Positions 1 through 8,469 of a stretch of 64,000 nt of DNA are shown in pieces. Numbering within the stretch: position 1 is the first letter of the stretch; each line of letters opens with the position of its first letter. The notes below the pieces were generated by a model. It had not been told where the DNA came from. It worked only from the letters and a program-made list of their open reading frames with translations, and made no database searches. Position numbers and translations under genes: made by a program. The stretch is from Methylocaldum sp002005105 (GTDB lineage Bacteria > Pseudomonadota > Gammaproteobacteria > Methylococcales > Methylococcaceae): positions 3,596,001-3,660,000 of the forward strand of contig NZ_CP194902.1 of assembly GCF_051027545.1 (NCBI RefSeq), given 5' to 3'.

Positions 1-710
1 CGCAATATCTCTATCCCCAGCGTCAAACCAAGGTAATGAACGAGGGTTGGGCGACCTTCTGGCACTACACCCTTCTGAACAGGCTCTATGACGAAGGCTT
101 GGTGACCGACGGATTCATGCTGGAATTCCTGCAATCGCATACCAACGTCATCAGCCAGCCGCCGTATTACAGCAATCACTTTTCGGGACTCAATCCTTAT
201 GCCTTGGGATTCGCCATGATGAGCGACATTCGGCGGATCTGCGAACATCCCGCCGACGAAGATCGGAAATGGTTCCCCGATCTTGTGGATACCGATTGGA
301 CCAAGACGCTGGACTTCGCCATGCGCAATTTCAAGGACGAGAGTTTCATCGCCCAATACCTCTCGCCCAAGGTCATTCGGGATTTCAAGCTGTTCAGCGT
401 GCTGGACGACGATTTGAACGACGAACTGGAAATCACCCACATTCACGACGAAGACGGCTATCGAGCCGTTCGCCACGTGCTTTCGGATCAGTACAACCTC
501 GGCAACCTGGAGCCCAGCATTCAGGTCTACCGGGTGGACACCCGAGGAGACCGGTCGTTGACCCTGCGGCATTATCAGCATCATCGCCGCCCCTTGGGAG
601 AGAGCACCAACGAGATGCTGCGGCATGTGCGCCGGCTGTGGGGATTCAAGGCGAGACTCGAAACGGTGGACGAGAACGGACGGATCCAGAAATCGTACGA
701 ATGCGACTGA
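1..710 (+). CDS. SpoVR family protein, C-terminal part (5' end outside window)
   Basis: The frame is open from the first bases and reads YLYPQRQTKVMNEGWA across the first in-frame ATG (position 36), so that ATG is internal and the gene is cut by the window edge. The signature QTKVMNEGWATFWHY and the later LEPSIQVYRVDTRGDRSL stretch are typical of the SpoVR/YcgB family (about 500 residues), of which roughly the last 235 are present. The family is needed for spore cortex formation in Bacillus, but its biochemical role in Gram-negatives is unknown. It is usually encoded with a PrkA-type kinase and a YeaH-type protein, which would lie upstream of this window. Confidence 0.92.
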   Translation, partial: QYLYPQRQTKVMNEGWATFWHYTLLNRLYDEGLVTDGFMLEFLQSHTNVISQPPYYSNHFSGLNPYALGFAMMSDIRRICEHPADEDRKWFPDLVDTDWTKTLDFAMRNFKDESFIAQYLSPKVIRDFKLFSVLDDDLNDELEITHIHDEDGYRAVRHVLSDQYNLGNLEPSIQVYRVDTRGDRSLTLRHYQHHRRPLGESTNEMLRHVRRLWGFKARLETVDENGRIQKSYECD

Positions 711-864
711 CCGGGAGGCGTCCGCGGCCGGACGGGCGGGGAAGGTAATGGTCGATAGAGATGTTCTCGAATCATCGACCTGACGGCTCGGCGGAGCTGC
801 GGACACGCGATTGGATGCCGTTACGGCGTCGGACAGGGCTTGAAAGAACACCCCGTGCAAAGAT

Positions 865-2382
865 GTGACCGCCAAGACCCATCTCGATGATCTCCACCTG
901 CTCATAAAGCTCCTTCCACCGGAGCTCCAGAAATCCCTAGCGCTGCAAGGCCAGGGGGAATTGCTCGAAATCATCTTGGACTTAGGGCGCCTGCCCCAGG
1001 CACGCTATCCCCACGCCGCCCTGAACTTATCGAATCAACCGGTTACCCGCGAAGACCTTGATGCCGTAATCGGCGCCTTGGGTGAATTCGGCGCGGACAA
1101 CCGCGCCGGCATCGAGGGGACTTTGCACCGCATTTCCGCCATTCGCAACCGGCGGGGCGAGATCATCGGTTTGACCTTGCGCGTGGGGCGCGCGGTATTC
1201 GGAACCATCGATCTGATACGTGATCTCGTCGAGAGCGGCAAGAGCCTCGTATTGCTCGGCCGGCCCGGCGTCGGAAAGACGACCAAATTGAGAGAGGTGG
1301 CGCGCGTACTGGCCGACGATTTCGGCAAGCGCGTCGTCGTGATCGATACATCCAATGAGATTGCCGGCGACGGCGATGTCCCGCACCCGGCCATCGGCAG
1401 CGCCCGGCGAATGATGGTCGCGCATCCGGATCGACAACATGCAGTGATGATCGAGGCGGTGGAAAACCATATGCCCGAAGCGATCATCGTCGACGAAATC
1501 GGCACAGCCACGGAGGCAATGGCCGCGCGCACCATCGCCGAGCGTGGCGTTCAGCTGATCGGCACGGCTCACGGCAACACGCTGGAGAATTTAGTTCTGA
1601 ATCCCACGCTGTGCGATCTGGTCGGCGGCGTGCAAACGGTGACTCTCAGCGACGAAGAGGCCCGGCTTCGGGGCACGCAAAAAACCGTAAGCGAGCGGAA
1701 GGCTCCGCCCACCTTCGATATCGTCGTAGAGATTACCGCCAGGGACGAGGTGGTCGTGCACCTGGACACCGCGCAGGCGGTCGATGCCATCCTGAGCGGC
1801 ACACAGCCCAAAGGCATACGCCGCCAAGGCCCGGTTGCCGTTCAGTCGCCGGTGACGGCGAGCGAACCCGAGTCGGCCGTGGAAATCGCGAGAGAGGTCT
1901 TATTCGTCCGCTCCGACCGGCAGCGTCCGGTTCGCATCTATGCTTATGCGCTCAGCCGGGACTCGGTGGAACGCGTGATCCGCGACCTCCACTTGGAGGC
2001 CCGCACAGTGAGATATCCGGACCAGGCCGATCTTGTCGTGACGCTGCGCGCGCGGGAAGACGATGCAAGCCTGCAACGCATCGTTCAAGGCGGTCAATTG
2101 CCGGTGCATGCCGTCAAGAAGAACACGACCGCTCAGATTCGGCAGCTCCTGCGCAGTCTGTTTCACATCGTTCCCGGCGACAAACAGGACGAGGTCGGGG
2201 AAATGGTGCGCGAGACCGAGCGTGCCGTGCAGCAGGTCAAGGCCGAAGGCGTCATGGCGGAACTCTCGCCGCGTTCGGCCGCCTTGCGCCAGATGCAACA
2301 TCGCATCGTTACCCGCCACGGCTTGGTCGCCGAAAGCATTGGCTGTGAACCACACCGGCATTTGGTGATCTATCCCATGTAA
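865..2382 (+). CDS. R3H domain-containing AAA ATPase (SpoIIIAA/Ycf45-like)
   Basis: A 505-residue protein starting at a GTG. A Walker A motif GRPGVGKTT lies at residues 132-140, and a Walker B-like segment AIIVDEIGT near residue 208, forming a SpoIIIAA/Ycf45-type P-loop ATPase core. The C-terminus (about 470-503, with QHRIVTRHGLVAES) has the Arg-X3-His spacing of an R3H single-stranded nucleic-acid binding domain. The architecture matches the single-stranded nucleic acid binding R3H proteins of cyanobacteria and some proteobacteria. The substrate is unknown. The next gene starts only 21 nt downstream on the same strand, so they are probably co-transcribed. Confidence 0.85.
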   Translation: MTAKTHLDDLHLLIKLLPPELQKSLALQGQGELLEIILDLGRLPQARYPHAALNLSNQPVTREDLDAVIGALGEFGADNRAGIEGTLHRISAIRNRRGEIIGLTLRVGRAVFGTIDLIRDLVESGKSLVLLGRPGVGKTTKLREVARVLADDFGKRVVVIDTSNEIAGDGDVPHPAIGSARRMMVAHPDRQHAVMIEAVENHMPEAIIVDEIGTATEAMAARTIAERGVQLIGTAHGNTLENLVLNPTLCDLVGGVQTVTLSDEEARLRGTQKTVSERKAPPTFDIVVEITARDEVVVHLDTAQAVDAILSGTQPKGIRRQGPVAVQSPVTASEPESAVEIAREVLFVRSDRQRPVRIYAYALSRDSVERVIRDLHLEARTVRYPDQADLVVTLRAREDDASLQRIVQGGQLPVHAVKKNTTAQIRQLLRSLFHIVPGDKQDEVGEMVRETERAVQQVKAEGVMAELSPRSAALRQMQHRIVTRHGLVAESIGCEPHRHLVIYPM

Positions 2383-2403
2383 TTCCCCCGGTAAAATCAG
2401 CTT

Positions 2404-3336
2404 ATGGCCGCCCGTTTGGCGATTATCGTTAGCACTTCTGCGGGTAGTGACGAAAAAAAGGGACTGGAAAAGCGGCTCGAAGAGTTCTTCGTCTCACGCA
2501 ACCGGGATGCCCGGATATGGGTTGCGAACAGCGGCGATGAAGTTCCGGACCTCGCGCGGCGAGCCCTGGCCGAGAACGCCGATCTGATAGCGGCAGGCGG
2601 CGGAGACGGCACCATCAATGCGGTTGCCTCGGTGCTCGCCGAAACCGGCAAGATACTGGGCGTACTGCCGCTCGGCACGCTCAACCACTTCGCCAAGGAT
2701 CTCGGGATTCCCCTGGATTTGGAGCAAGCCGCGCAAATTCTTGTCGACGGCACGCCCGCCCGGATCGATGTCGGAGAGGTCAACGGCAGGATTTTCGTCA
2801 ACAATTCCAGCCTGGGGCTGTATCCCAGCATCGTACACGGTCGGGAGACCCTGCAGGACCGCCTGGAATACGGCAAATGGCCGGCGTTTCTCTGGGCATC
2901 TCTGTCCGTCTTGCGCCGGTATGCCATTCTGGAAGCCCGATTGCGTGTCGACGACCGGGAACTCGTGCGGCACACGCCTTTCATTTTCGTCGGGAACAAT
3001 CGGTACCAGGTCGAAGGATTCAATATCGGAGCGCGGACCACCCTCGATTCGGGCTGGTTGTGGCTGTATACCACTCGAGAAATCGGCCGGCTCGGCCTTT
3101 TGCGATTCGGGCTCCGCGCGCTCTTGCGGAGTTTGCGTAAAGACAAGGACTTCGACATGATGCGGACCAAGGAGATCGTTATCGAGGCTAGGCACAGCAG
3201 CCGCCTTCGGGTCGCTACCGACGGCGAGGTGATCGTCATGCAGACTCCGCTGCATTATCGAATTCGGCCGGGCGCTCTACGGGTGATAGTGCCGAACACG
3301 AAGGTCGAGTCTCGCGGAAGCGCCATTGCGAGCTAG
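2404..3336 (+). CDS. Diacylglycerol kinase family lipid kinase
   Basis: 310 residues. The glycine-rich nucleotide-binding motif GGGDGTINAV (about residues 65-74) and the following LPLGTLNHFAKDLGIP segment are hallmarks of the DAGK catalytic domain (YegS/DgkB type). The C-terminal beta-rich part ends with RLRVATDGEVI, the usual second domain. It probably phosphorylates a lipid hydroxyl at the inner membrane using ATP; the lipid cannot be told from sequence. It sits between the R3H ATPase (21-nt gap) and a metallophosphoesterase (40-nt gap), suggesting a three-gene transcript. The length is normal for the family. Confidence 0.9.
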   Translation: MAARLAIIVSTSAGSDEKKGLEKRLEEFFVSRNRDARIWVANSGDEVPDLARRALAENADLIAAGGGDGTINAVASVLAETGKILGVLPLGTLNHFAKDLGIPLDLEQAAQILVDGTPARIDVGEVNGRIFVNNSSLGLYPSIVHGRETLQDRLEYGKWPAFLWASLSVLRRYAILEARLRVDDRELVRHTPFIFVGNNRYQVEGFNIGARTTLDSGWLWLYTTREIGRLGLLRFGLRALLRSLRKDKDFDMMRTKEIVIEARHSSRLRVATDGEVIVMQTPLHYRIRPGALRVIVPNTKVESRGSAIAS

Positions 3337-3375
3337 GTCCGGCTGCCGATCGGTCGGCGAGGCGTAACGCGGCGC

Positions 3376-4218
3376 ATGCGAACCATCGTCCATCTTTCGG
3401 ATCTGCACTTCGGCCGCGTCGACAGCTCCTTGGTCGATCCGCTGATCCAATCGGTTCGGGAGATAGGGCCCGATCTGGTCGCGATCTCTGGCGATCTGAC
3501 CCAACGCGCACGAACCGCTCAATTTCTCGAAGCCCGGCGCTTTCTCGATGCGCTGCCGAAGCCGCAAATCGTGGTGCCCGGCAATCATGACGTACCCCTC
3601 TATAATCCGCTGGCCCGTTTTTTCCGGCCGCTGGTCAAATACCGGCGCTATATCGGTGAAAACATCGAGCCCTTCTATGCCGATGAGCAGATCGCCGTGG
3701 TCGGCGTCAATACGGCGCGCTCGCTGACCATCAAGAACGGGCGGGTCAATCGAAGGCAGCTGGACCGCATTCGGGAACGCTTGTGTGATTACCCCGGTGC
3801 GGTCATCAAGATCGTGGTGACCCATCACCCTTTCGACCTGCCCGAGGGCTTCCGTGAGGGCGATCTTGTCGGCCGGGCGCGGATGGCCATGGAAGCGCTG
3901 GCGAGCTGCGGAGTCGATATGTTCTTAGCCGGGCATCTCCATGTCAGCCATTCGGGGCACACGGGAGAACGGTATCGCATCGCCGGTTACAAGGCGCTCG
4001 TGATCAGCGCCGGAACCGCGCTTTCGGTCCGCACGCGAAAGGAAAAAAACGCGTTTAACGTGCTCCGGATCGAGCATCCGAAGGTTGTCCTGGAGCGTTG
4101 CACATGGGAATCCGAAAATGCGCGTTTCGTTCCCTCTGCCGCGGAGTATTTCGAGCGCCGCGCGGATGGTTGGATGCGTATGAAGGATGATGCCGCCGGG
4201 CCGTGCCGGCGCTCCTGA
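3376..4218 (+). CDS. Metallophosphoesterase (Icc/CpdA-like)
   Basis: 280 residues with the complete calcineurin-like metal-binding series: LSDLHFG (D9, H11), ISGDLTQ (D40), VPGNHD (N70, H71), VVTHHP and AGHLHVSHSG. This is the class III phosphodiesterase type that includes cAMP phosphodiesterase CpdA and YaeI-like lipid phosphoesterases. It is probably a soluble two-metal enzyme. It follows the lipid kinase by 40 nt, so a role in lipid or phospho-ester turnover is possible, but this is inference from position only. Confidence 0.88.
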   Translation: MRTIVHLSDLHFGRVDSSLVDPLIQSVREIGPDLVAISGDLTQRARTAQFLEARRFLDALPKPQIVVPGNHDVPLYNPLARFFRPLVKYRRYIGENIEPFYADEQIAVVGVNTARSLTIKNGRVNRRQLDRIRERLCDYPGAVIKIVVTHHPFDLPEGFREGDLVGRARMAMEALASCGVDMFLAGHLHVSHSGHTGERYRIAGYKALVISAGTALSVRTRKEKNAFNVLRIEHPKVVLERCTWESENARFVPSAAEYFERRADGWMRMKDDAAGPCRRS

Positions 4219-4288
4219 CACTGGATCGAGTTTGAGACGATGTTGCGTCGGCCGTTGAATGTGAGTCGGCCACGGCTTACGGTAGCGG

Positions 4289-4603
4289 TTATTGCATCAC
4301 GCGGATATCGTTCTTGACGGATCGAACGCCGGCGACGTCTCTCGCGATCGCTTCGGCGCGCTGCTTTTCCGAGGCCGTGTTGACGAAGCCGCTGAGTTGC
4401 ACGGTACCTTTGAACGTTTCGACCTGGATGTCCAGCCCTTTGACCACTTCATCGCGCAGCAGAGCCGATTTGACCTTGGTGGTAACGGCCGTGTCATCGA
4501 GATATTCGCCGGTGCTCTCGCGGGTCTTCGAACCGGCGCACCCGACGACCATTGCGGCTGCGGCCAGGGCGAGAAACTGTCTTCTTTTCATCACGCTGTT
4601 CAC
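4289..4603 (-). CDS. BON domain lipoprotein
   Basis: 104 residues. The N-terminus has a basic start, a hydrophobic stretch and a lipobox (VVGC, Cys about 22), so a lipoprotein is likely. The rest (about 35-104) is a single BON domain with the typical VKSALLRDEVVKGLDIQVET and LSGFVNTASEKQRAEAIA features. BON proteins bind phospholipid and protect the envelope under stress. A second ATG (MKRRQF) four codons in is an alternative start. A CsrB-like RNA gene lies upstream on the same strand, so read-through into this gene is conceivable. Confidence 0.85.
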   Translation of the reverse strand: MNSVMKRRQFLALAAAAMVVGCAGSKTRESTGEYLDDTAVTTKVKSALLRDEVVKGLDIQVETFKGTVQLSGFVNTASEKQRAEAIARDVAGVRSVKNDIRVMQ

Positions 4604-4775
4604 TCCTTCGATGAACGGCCAAGGATTTCAGGCAGCTATGTCAGAAAGGGATTTCCGACCTTGGATGGCGCCGGACGCAACATCGAAAACGAGGATACGT
4701 TTTTGACGGAACGGCAGGGCGCCTGGCGACTTTGCCGGCCGTGAAGCTGGATGAGCAAGTGTGTGAACGACGGGA

Positions 4776-5042
4776 GAAAGAAAAATGGAACTTCCGTGTT
4801 CCCAAAAATACATCCCAGCCAAATTCGGATCAGTCCAGTTACATGCGGAGCATTCCATTTCCGTGTCGAGCATCCTGGCCCGAGGATAGGGAGCGTCCAG
4901 AATCCGTTGAAACACTCCAACTCCCTTCGCAACATCCTGGTTGCGTTTGGGAACGTCCTGTTCTTGGCGACATCCTTAAGTCCATTCGCCGTAATCCCGT
5001 CCTGCGGGAGCATCCATGTTCCGGACCCGAGATCAGCTCAGG
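4776..5042 (-). ncRNA. CsrB/RsmZ-like CsrA-sequestering small RNA, copy 1
   Basis: Read on the minus strand, this stretch of about 265 nt carries some 19 GGA motifs. Many are CAGGAUG, CAGGACG, AAGGAUG or UGGGAUG, the form bound by CsrA/RsmA. On the plus strand their complements (CATCC/CGTCC) fall near 4811, 4831, 4851, 4871, 4894, 4913, 4933, 4954, 4971, 4993 and 5011, a spacing of about 20 nt. Several GGAs sit in hairpin loops: CGCAAC-CAGGAU-GUUGCG (4945-4928), GAAC-AGGAC-GUUC, and GGCGA...UCGCC (4990-4966). There is no convincing ORF. The RNA start is inferred from the -10-like TAAATA (5054-5049). A homologous locus at 18.5 kb shares promoter and motifs. Confidence 0.72.
4781..4805 (-). terminator. 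Probable 3' terminator of CsrB-like RNA 1
   Basis: On the minus strand GGAAC-ACGGAA-GUUCC forms a short hairpin followed directly by AUUUUUCUUU, a plausible Rho-independent terminator whose loop also carries a GGA. The stem is short (5-6 bp), so termination may be partial. Confidence 0.5.
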
Positions 5043-5048
5043 TGGATG

Positions 5049-5097
5049 TATTTAAGCTCACCACCCCCAAATTAAACATACGTACATTTCCGTACCT
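5049..5097 (-). promoter_or_regulatory. Promoter and upstream activator element of CsrB-like RNA 1
   Basis: On the minus strand TACG-N8-ACGTAT (5094-5078) is followed by exactly 22 nt and then TTAAATACATCCAC, whose TAAATA can serve as a -10 box. The same elements with identical 22-nt spacing stand before the second CsrB-like RNA (18477-18524). Conservation of sequence and spacing at two unlinked loci suggests a binding site for a response regulator of the GacA/UvrY/LetA type; the regulator itself is not in the window. Confidence 0.6.
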
Positions 5098-5286
5098 TTT
5101 GAAAGGACTTGGGAGCAGCTAACCGAATCAGCGGAACGGAAGATCAGCTGGCTCGAAGATCGGGAATCAACGTATGCGAGTCTTGTGGAAAATCAAATCT
5201 CGCAAACCGACTCGGCAGAAAGATCGGGTAATATCGTCTGTCTAAACTAGGCTATGGCTTCGCTGCGTAGCGACATTCTTTTAAGC

Positions 5287-5610
5287 ATGGGTTGGACATA
5301 TTTACTTGTTGCGGGGATATTCGAGATCGTCTGGGCGGTGGGATTGAAATTCACCGAGGGCTTTACGCGTTGGTGGCCGAGTTTAGGCGTAGGCGCCGCC
5401 ATGATAATCAGTCTGGTGTTCTTGTCCCTGGCGCTGAGGACGATACCGTTAGGCACCGGTTACGCCGTTTGGACTGGAATAGGCGCCGCCGGGACCGCGA
5501 TTATCGGCATCATACTGTTCAACGAATCCACGGACCTGGTCCGGATCGTCTGCATTCTGCTAATCGTCTTGGGCGTCGTAGGCTTGAAGCTGCTCTACAC
5601 GGAAAACTGA
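5287..5610 (+). CDS. sugE: SMR family guanidinium/quaternary ammonium exporter (Gdx/SugE-like)
   Basis: The 107-residue protein from ATG 5287 (MGWTYLLVAGIFEIVWAVGLK) aligns end to end with SugE/Gdx proteins of about 105 residues. An upstream ATG at 5254 would add 11 hydrophilic residues not usual in the family. Four membrane helices are evident. The essential glutamate is in GIFEIVWA of helix 1, and the GLKFTEGFTRWWP segment favours the Gdx (SugE) rather than the EmrE branch. No clear guanidine riboswitch was recognised upstream. The gene is transcribed divergently from the CsrB-like RNA. Confidence 0.85.
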   Translation: MGWTYLLVAGIFEIVWAVGLKFTEGFTRWWPSLGVGAAMIISLVFLSLALRTIPLGTGYAVWTGIGAAGTAIIGIILFNESTDLVRIVCILLIVLGVVGLKLLYTEN

Positions 5611-5664
5611 TGCCCGGCTTTGCTTCCGGGAGCGGACGATCGATTCGAGCATTTTCATGCCTAC

Positions 5665-5835
5665 TGTACGGGCACTCGCGCGTAGGTCGGGAATCCCTCC
5701 CAATCGCAAACGGTCGCTTTAGTCGCGACCCTTCCAATCGCAAACGGCGTCTTCGGGAGCGCCGAAGCCGCCCTTCCCGACGGTGCCGTTGGGGTAACGG
5801 GTTCGTCGGCAAAGGATTGCCGACCTACGAATGCT
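5665..5835 (+). repeat. REP-type palindromic repeat cluster
   Basis: Contains GTAGGTCGGGAATCC and CGGCAAAGGATTGCCGACC units facing each other, plus two CCAATCGCAAACGG units. The same units recur at 20.4-20.5, 36.1, 48.15 and (CCAATCGCAAACGG) 54.3 kb. No coding content is evident between 5610 and 6034. Confidence 0.7.
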
Positions 5836-5914
5836 TGAATCAATTTACCGTCGCCGAAGGCGCCAATGACGCCCGCCGAGCCGGTTTTGCCGTACGAGCG
5901 AGATGAAAACGCTC

Positions 5915-6017
5915 TAAGTACATTCCGCAAATATTTGCGGAATCTCGACAGATTGGCTTGATTGGCGGGGTTGTCCTGCAGGTTGCCTATGCCGCAAGAC
6001 TTCCCTGAATGTACTTA
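5915..6017. mobile_element. MITE derived from the IS630-family element at 59.3 kb
   Basis: A 103-bp element bounded by TA on both sides, with ends TAAGTACATTC inward from left and right. The right 30 bp (read inward) match the left end of the IS630 element at 59306 in 26 positions, including the shared TTGCGGCATAGG. The left end matches the right end of that IS. The left half also contains the perfect palindrome TTCCGCAAATATTTGCGGAA. It has no ORF and is best read as an internally deleted copy mobilised in trans. Confidence 0.8.
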
Positions 6018-6034
6018 GCCGGTTTCGCCACTTT

Positions 6035-7273
6035 TTAGGCTGCTTTGTCCTTGCCGATGCTGATTTTCGGCGAGAATCCCTGATTCAAGCCGGGTATGCC
6101 GACGCTCTGGATGTGCATGGCGTTGCTGCCTTCCTCATAACGCGGGAGCCGCCCTTCGGTGTGCCACAACCGATAAGCCAGGGCGGCCGTCAAAACCCGG
6201 ATCGGATAATCGCGCGGAAGGTTTTGCAGATAGGGCTGGATCGTCACGAAGTCGCGCGCGCCGTACTGCGTCATGATCGAGCGCAAACCGCCGTTGGCCG
6301 GCCCGATATTGTAGGCGAGAAGACCGAGGAACAAATCGCCGCGCATCTCCGCCAGATAAAGACGCAGGGTCGCCGCGGCTACGAAGGTATTGTGGCGCTG
6401 GTTGAGCATGTCCAGATGGTCGACATCCAGATGTTTCTTGACGACGCTGACCGCCGACTTCGGGGCAGCGGTGATCTGGAAGAGTCCGCGGCCTCCGTCT
6501 TTGCTGTCCCGCGGATAGAATGACGATTCCGTAGCGCCGATGCCGACCATGACTTCGGGGTCGACATCGAAGGCCTTGGCAGCTTCGTGGATCGTCGGCA
6601 GATAGATTTGGGCTCGCTCGATGATGCGCTGCATTTGAGTCAGATCGGAACGCCGATAGGCGGCAAACACCTGATGCGCAATCGTGTTCCGCTCGGCCTC
6701 CTGCATGCCGCCGACCAGGCTGCGAAGCTTGCCGAGATCGCGGCCGAATTCTTCCTGGGCGGCGAACCAGCCGGCTGTGACGGCGACGAAAACCGCCAGG
6801 ATCGCAGGCAGAATCATGCCTTTGAGCACCAGCTTGGCGCGCATGCCCAGCCAGAGGCGCAACAGCACCGCATTTGCGATCCCTACGGCGAGTACCATTG
6901 CGGCGAACGGAAGCAGATTGGACCATAATCCGGTTCCGGCAAACCAATCCACCGAGCGTCCGAATACCGCGATGATTCCGATGAGGGCGGACGCAGCCAA
7001 TGCCAGGATTTCGGTGCCGATAACGGCGACCCATCGCCACGGGTTCAGTTTTGCCGCGGGCTCGGCGCCTTTCTTGGCCTGTGTCCGTTTCTTTTTCGGC
7101 TTGGCCGCGTTATTGGATCGCCGCTTTTTGGGAGGGGATGAGGCAGGAGGGACCAAGTCCAGCTCGCCTTGTACGGGCTTGAGTGGCTTGCTCGGCGCCG
7201 CCAGGAATGAATCGGAGGACGAAGCAGGAGGCATCGAAGATTTCTCTTTGGAGATCGACTTGGGACCGGACAC
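6035..7273 (-). CDS. Membrane-anchored lytic murein transglycosylase (SLT domain)
   Basis: 412 residues. The first 75 are basic and low-complexity (Lys/Pro/Ser rich) and probably cytoplasmic. Three hydrophobic segments follow (about 81-104, 119-141, 153-171). The C-terminal half is a Slt-type transglycosylase domain with catalytic glutamate in GATESSFYP (E249-S250), GGRGLFQI and LAYNIGPANGG. It should cleave peptidoglycan glycan strands with 1,6-anhydro product formation. The extra N-terminal membrane module is longer than in MltC/EmtA types and has no obvious named counterpart. The gene is monocistronic between a MITE and pyrC. Confidence 0.82.
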   Translation of the reverse strand: MSGPKSISKEKSSMPPASSSDSFLAAPSKPLKPVQGELDLVPPASSPPKKRRSNNAAKPKKKRTQAKKGAEPAAKLNPWRWVAVIGTEILALAASALIGIIAVFGRSVDWFAGTGLWSNLLPFAAMVLAVGIANAVLLRLWLGMRAKLVLKGMILPAILAVFVAVTAGWFAAQEEFGRDLGKLRSLVGGMQEAERNTIAHQVFAAYRRSDLTQMQRIIERAQIYLPTIHEAAKAFDVDPEVMVGIGATESSFYPRDSKDGGRGLFQITAAPKSAVSVVKKHLDVDHLDMLNQRHNTFVAAATLRLYLAEMRGDLFLGLLAYNIGPANGGLRSIMTQYGARDFVTIQPYLQNLPRDYPIRVLTAALAYRLWHTEGRLPRYEEGSNAMHIQSVGIPGLNQGFSPKISIGKDKAA

Positions 7274-7358
7274 GAATCACCTGTTAGTGGAAGTTCCGAA
7301 TTCCGTCCATGGACTGCCTCGATTCCAGCAATGGAGTGTCTGACGCGTGATTTATCGT

Positions 7359-8402
7359 TTATCGTAGCCGCTCGACAACACGCCAGCCTATCGTCTCGCC
7401 CGCCCTGAGCGGCACCAGGGTATCGTCACCGAATGGGATGGCCTCGGGCATCTTCCACTCGGATTTCTCGATCGCGATTTTTGCCTGATTGCGCGGCAGA
7501 CGGTAAAAATCCGGGCCGTTGAAGCTCGCAAACGCTTCGAGCTTGTCCAGGGCACCGGCGGATTCGAAAACCGTCGCATAGAGCTCGAGCGCCCCGCGGG
7601 CGGTATAACACCCGGCACAGCCGCAGACCGATTCCTTTTGACTGCGTGGATGAGGCGCGCTGTCGGTTCCCAGGAAAAAATTTGGGTTGCCGCTGGTTGC
7701 CGCCTCGACCAAGGCCAGGCGATGAGTTTCGCGTTTCAATACCGGCAGGCAGTAAAAATGGGGACGAACGCCTCCGGCCAGCAGGGCGTTGCGATTATAA
7801 AGCAGATGATGGGCGGTAATGGTAGCCGCGATGTTCGGCCCGCCATCCTGCACGAATTGGACGCCGTCCCGTGTGGTGACGTGCTCCAGAACGATGCGGA
7901 GCGCCGGAAATCGGCTTGCGATGGCGGTCAGATGCCTGTCGATGAACGCTTTTTCGCGGTCGAAGATATCGACCTCGGCATCCGTCACTTCGCCATGCAC
8001 CAGCAAGGGCACATCGTATCGCTCCATGGCTTCGAACACCGGATAGATCTTTTCGAGGGTGGCGACCCCGGCTTCCGAATGCGTCGTTGCGCCGGCGGGA
8101 TAAAGTTTCAGCGCCACGATCTCGGGTTCCTCGGCAACCCGCCGAATTTCCTCGGGCGAGGTTCCCTCGGTGAGATAGAGCGTCATCAGCGGATCGAATT
8201 CGAGCCCGCCGGGCAAGGCTTCCAGAATGCGGCGGCGGTAGGCGAGGGCGTCCGCCACGGTGGTGACCGGCGGCTTCAGATTGGGCATGATGACGGCTCG
8301 GCTGAATTGCCGTGCGCTGTCCGGCAGCACGTCGCGCATGGCGGCGCCGTCGCGGAGGTGCAAATGCCAGTCGTCAGGGCAGGTGATGGTCAGTCGTTGC
8401 AT
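7359..8402 (-). CDS. pyrC: Dihydroorotase, class II
   Basis: 347 residues, the normal length for PyrC. Zinc ligands H13 and H15 are in WHLHLRDG, the carbamylated lysine is K99 in ALKLYPAGATTHS, and further metal ligands are in LLVHGEV and LEHVTT. The catalytic aspartate is in LGTDSAPH. It catalyses reversible cyclisation of carbamoyl aspartate to dihydroorotate in pyrimidine synthesis. It is not adjacent to other pyr genes. The ATG at 8402 fits the family N-terminus (MQRLTITCPDDWHLHLRDG). Confidence 0.96.
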   Translation of the reverse strand: MQRLTITCPDDWHLHLRDGAAMRDVLPDSARQFSRAVIMPNLKPPVTTVADALAYRRRILEALPGGLEFDPLMTLYLTEGTSPEEIRRVAEEPEIVALKLYPAGATTHSEAGVATLEKIYPVFEAMERYDVPLLVHGEVTDAEVDIFDREKAFIDRHLTAIASRFPALRIVLEHVTTRDGVQFVQDGGPNIAATITAHHLLYNRNALLAGGVRPHFYCLPVLKRETHRLALVEAATSGNPNFFLGTDSAPHPRSQKESVCGCAGCYTARGALELYATVFESAGALDKLEAFASFNGPDFYRLPRNQAKIAIEKSEWKMPEAIPFGDDTLVPLRAGETIGWRVVERLR

Positions 8403-8469
8403 GGATGGCAGTGGATGTTTAAAGACGCAATCTTACAAGATTCGGCGCTGCCGTGGTTTGACGGGCAGC

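Noticed and set aside
4636..5013. Minus-strand ORF across the CsrB-like RNA 1
   Set aside because: The frame exists, but its content is explained by the 20-nt GGAUG spacing, which is not a multiple of three, and it has no ribosome binding site or family resemblance.
5103..5286. Guanidine riboswitch before the Gdx-like exporter
   Set aside because: None of the conserved cores of guanidine I, II or III riboswitches could be recognised.
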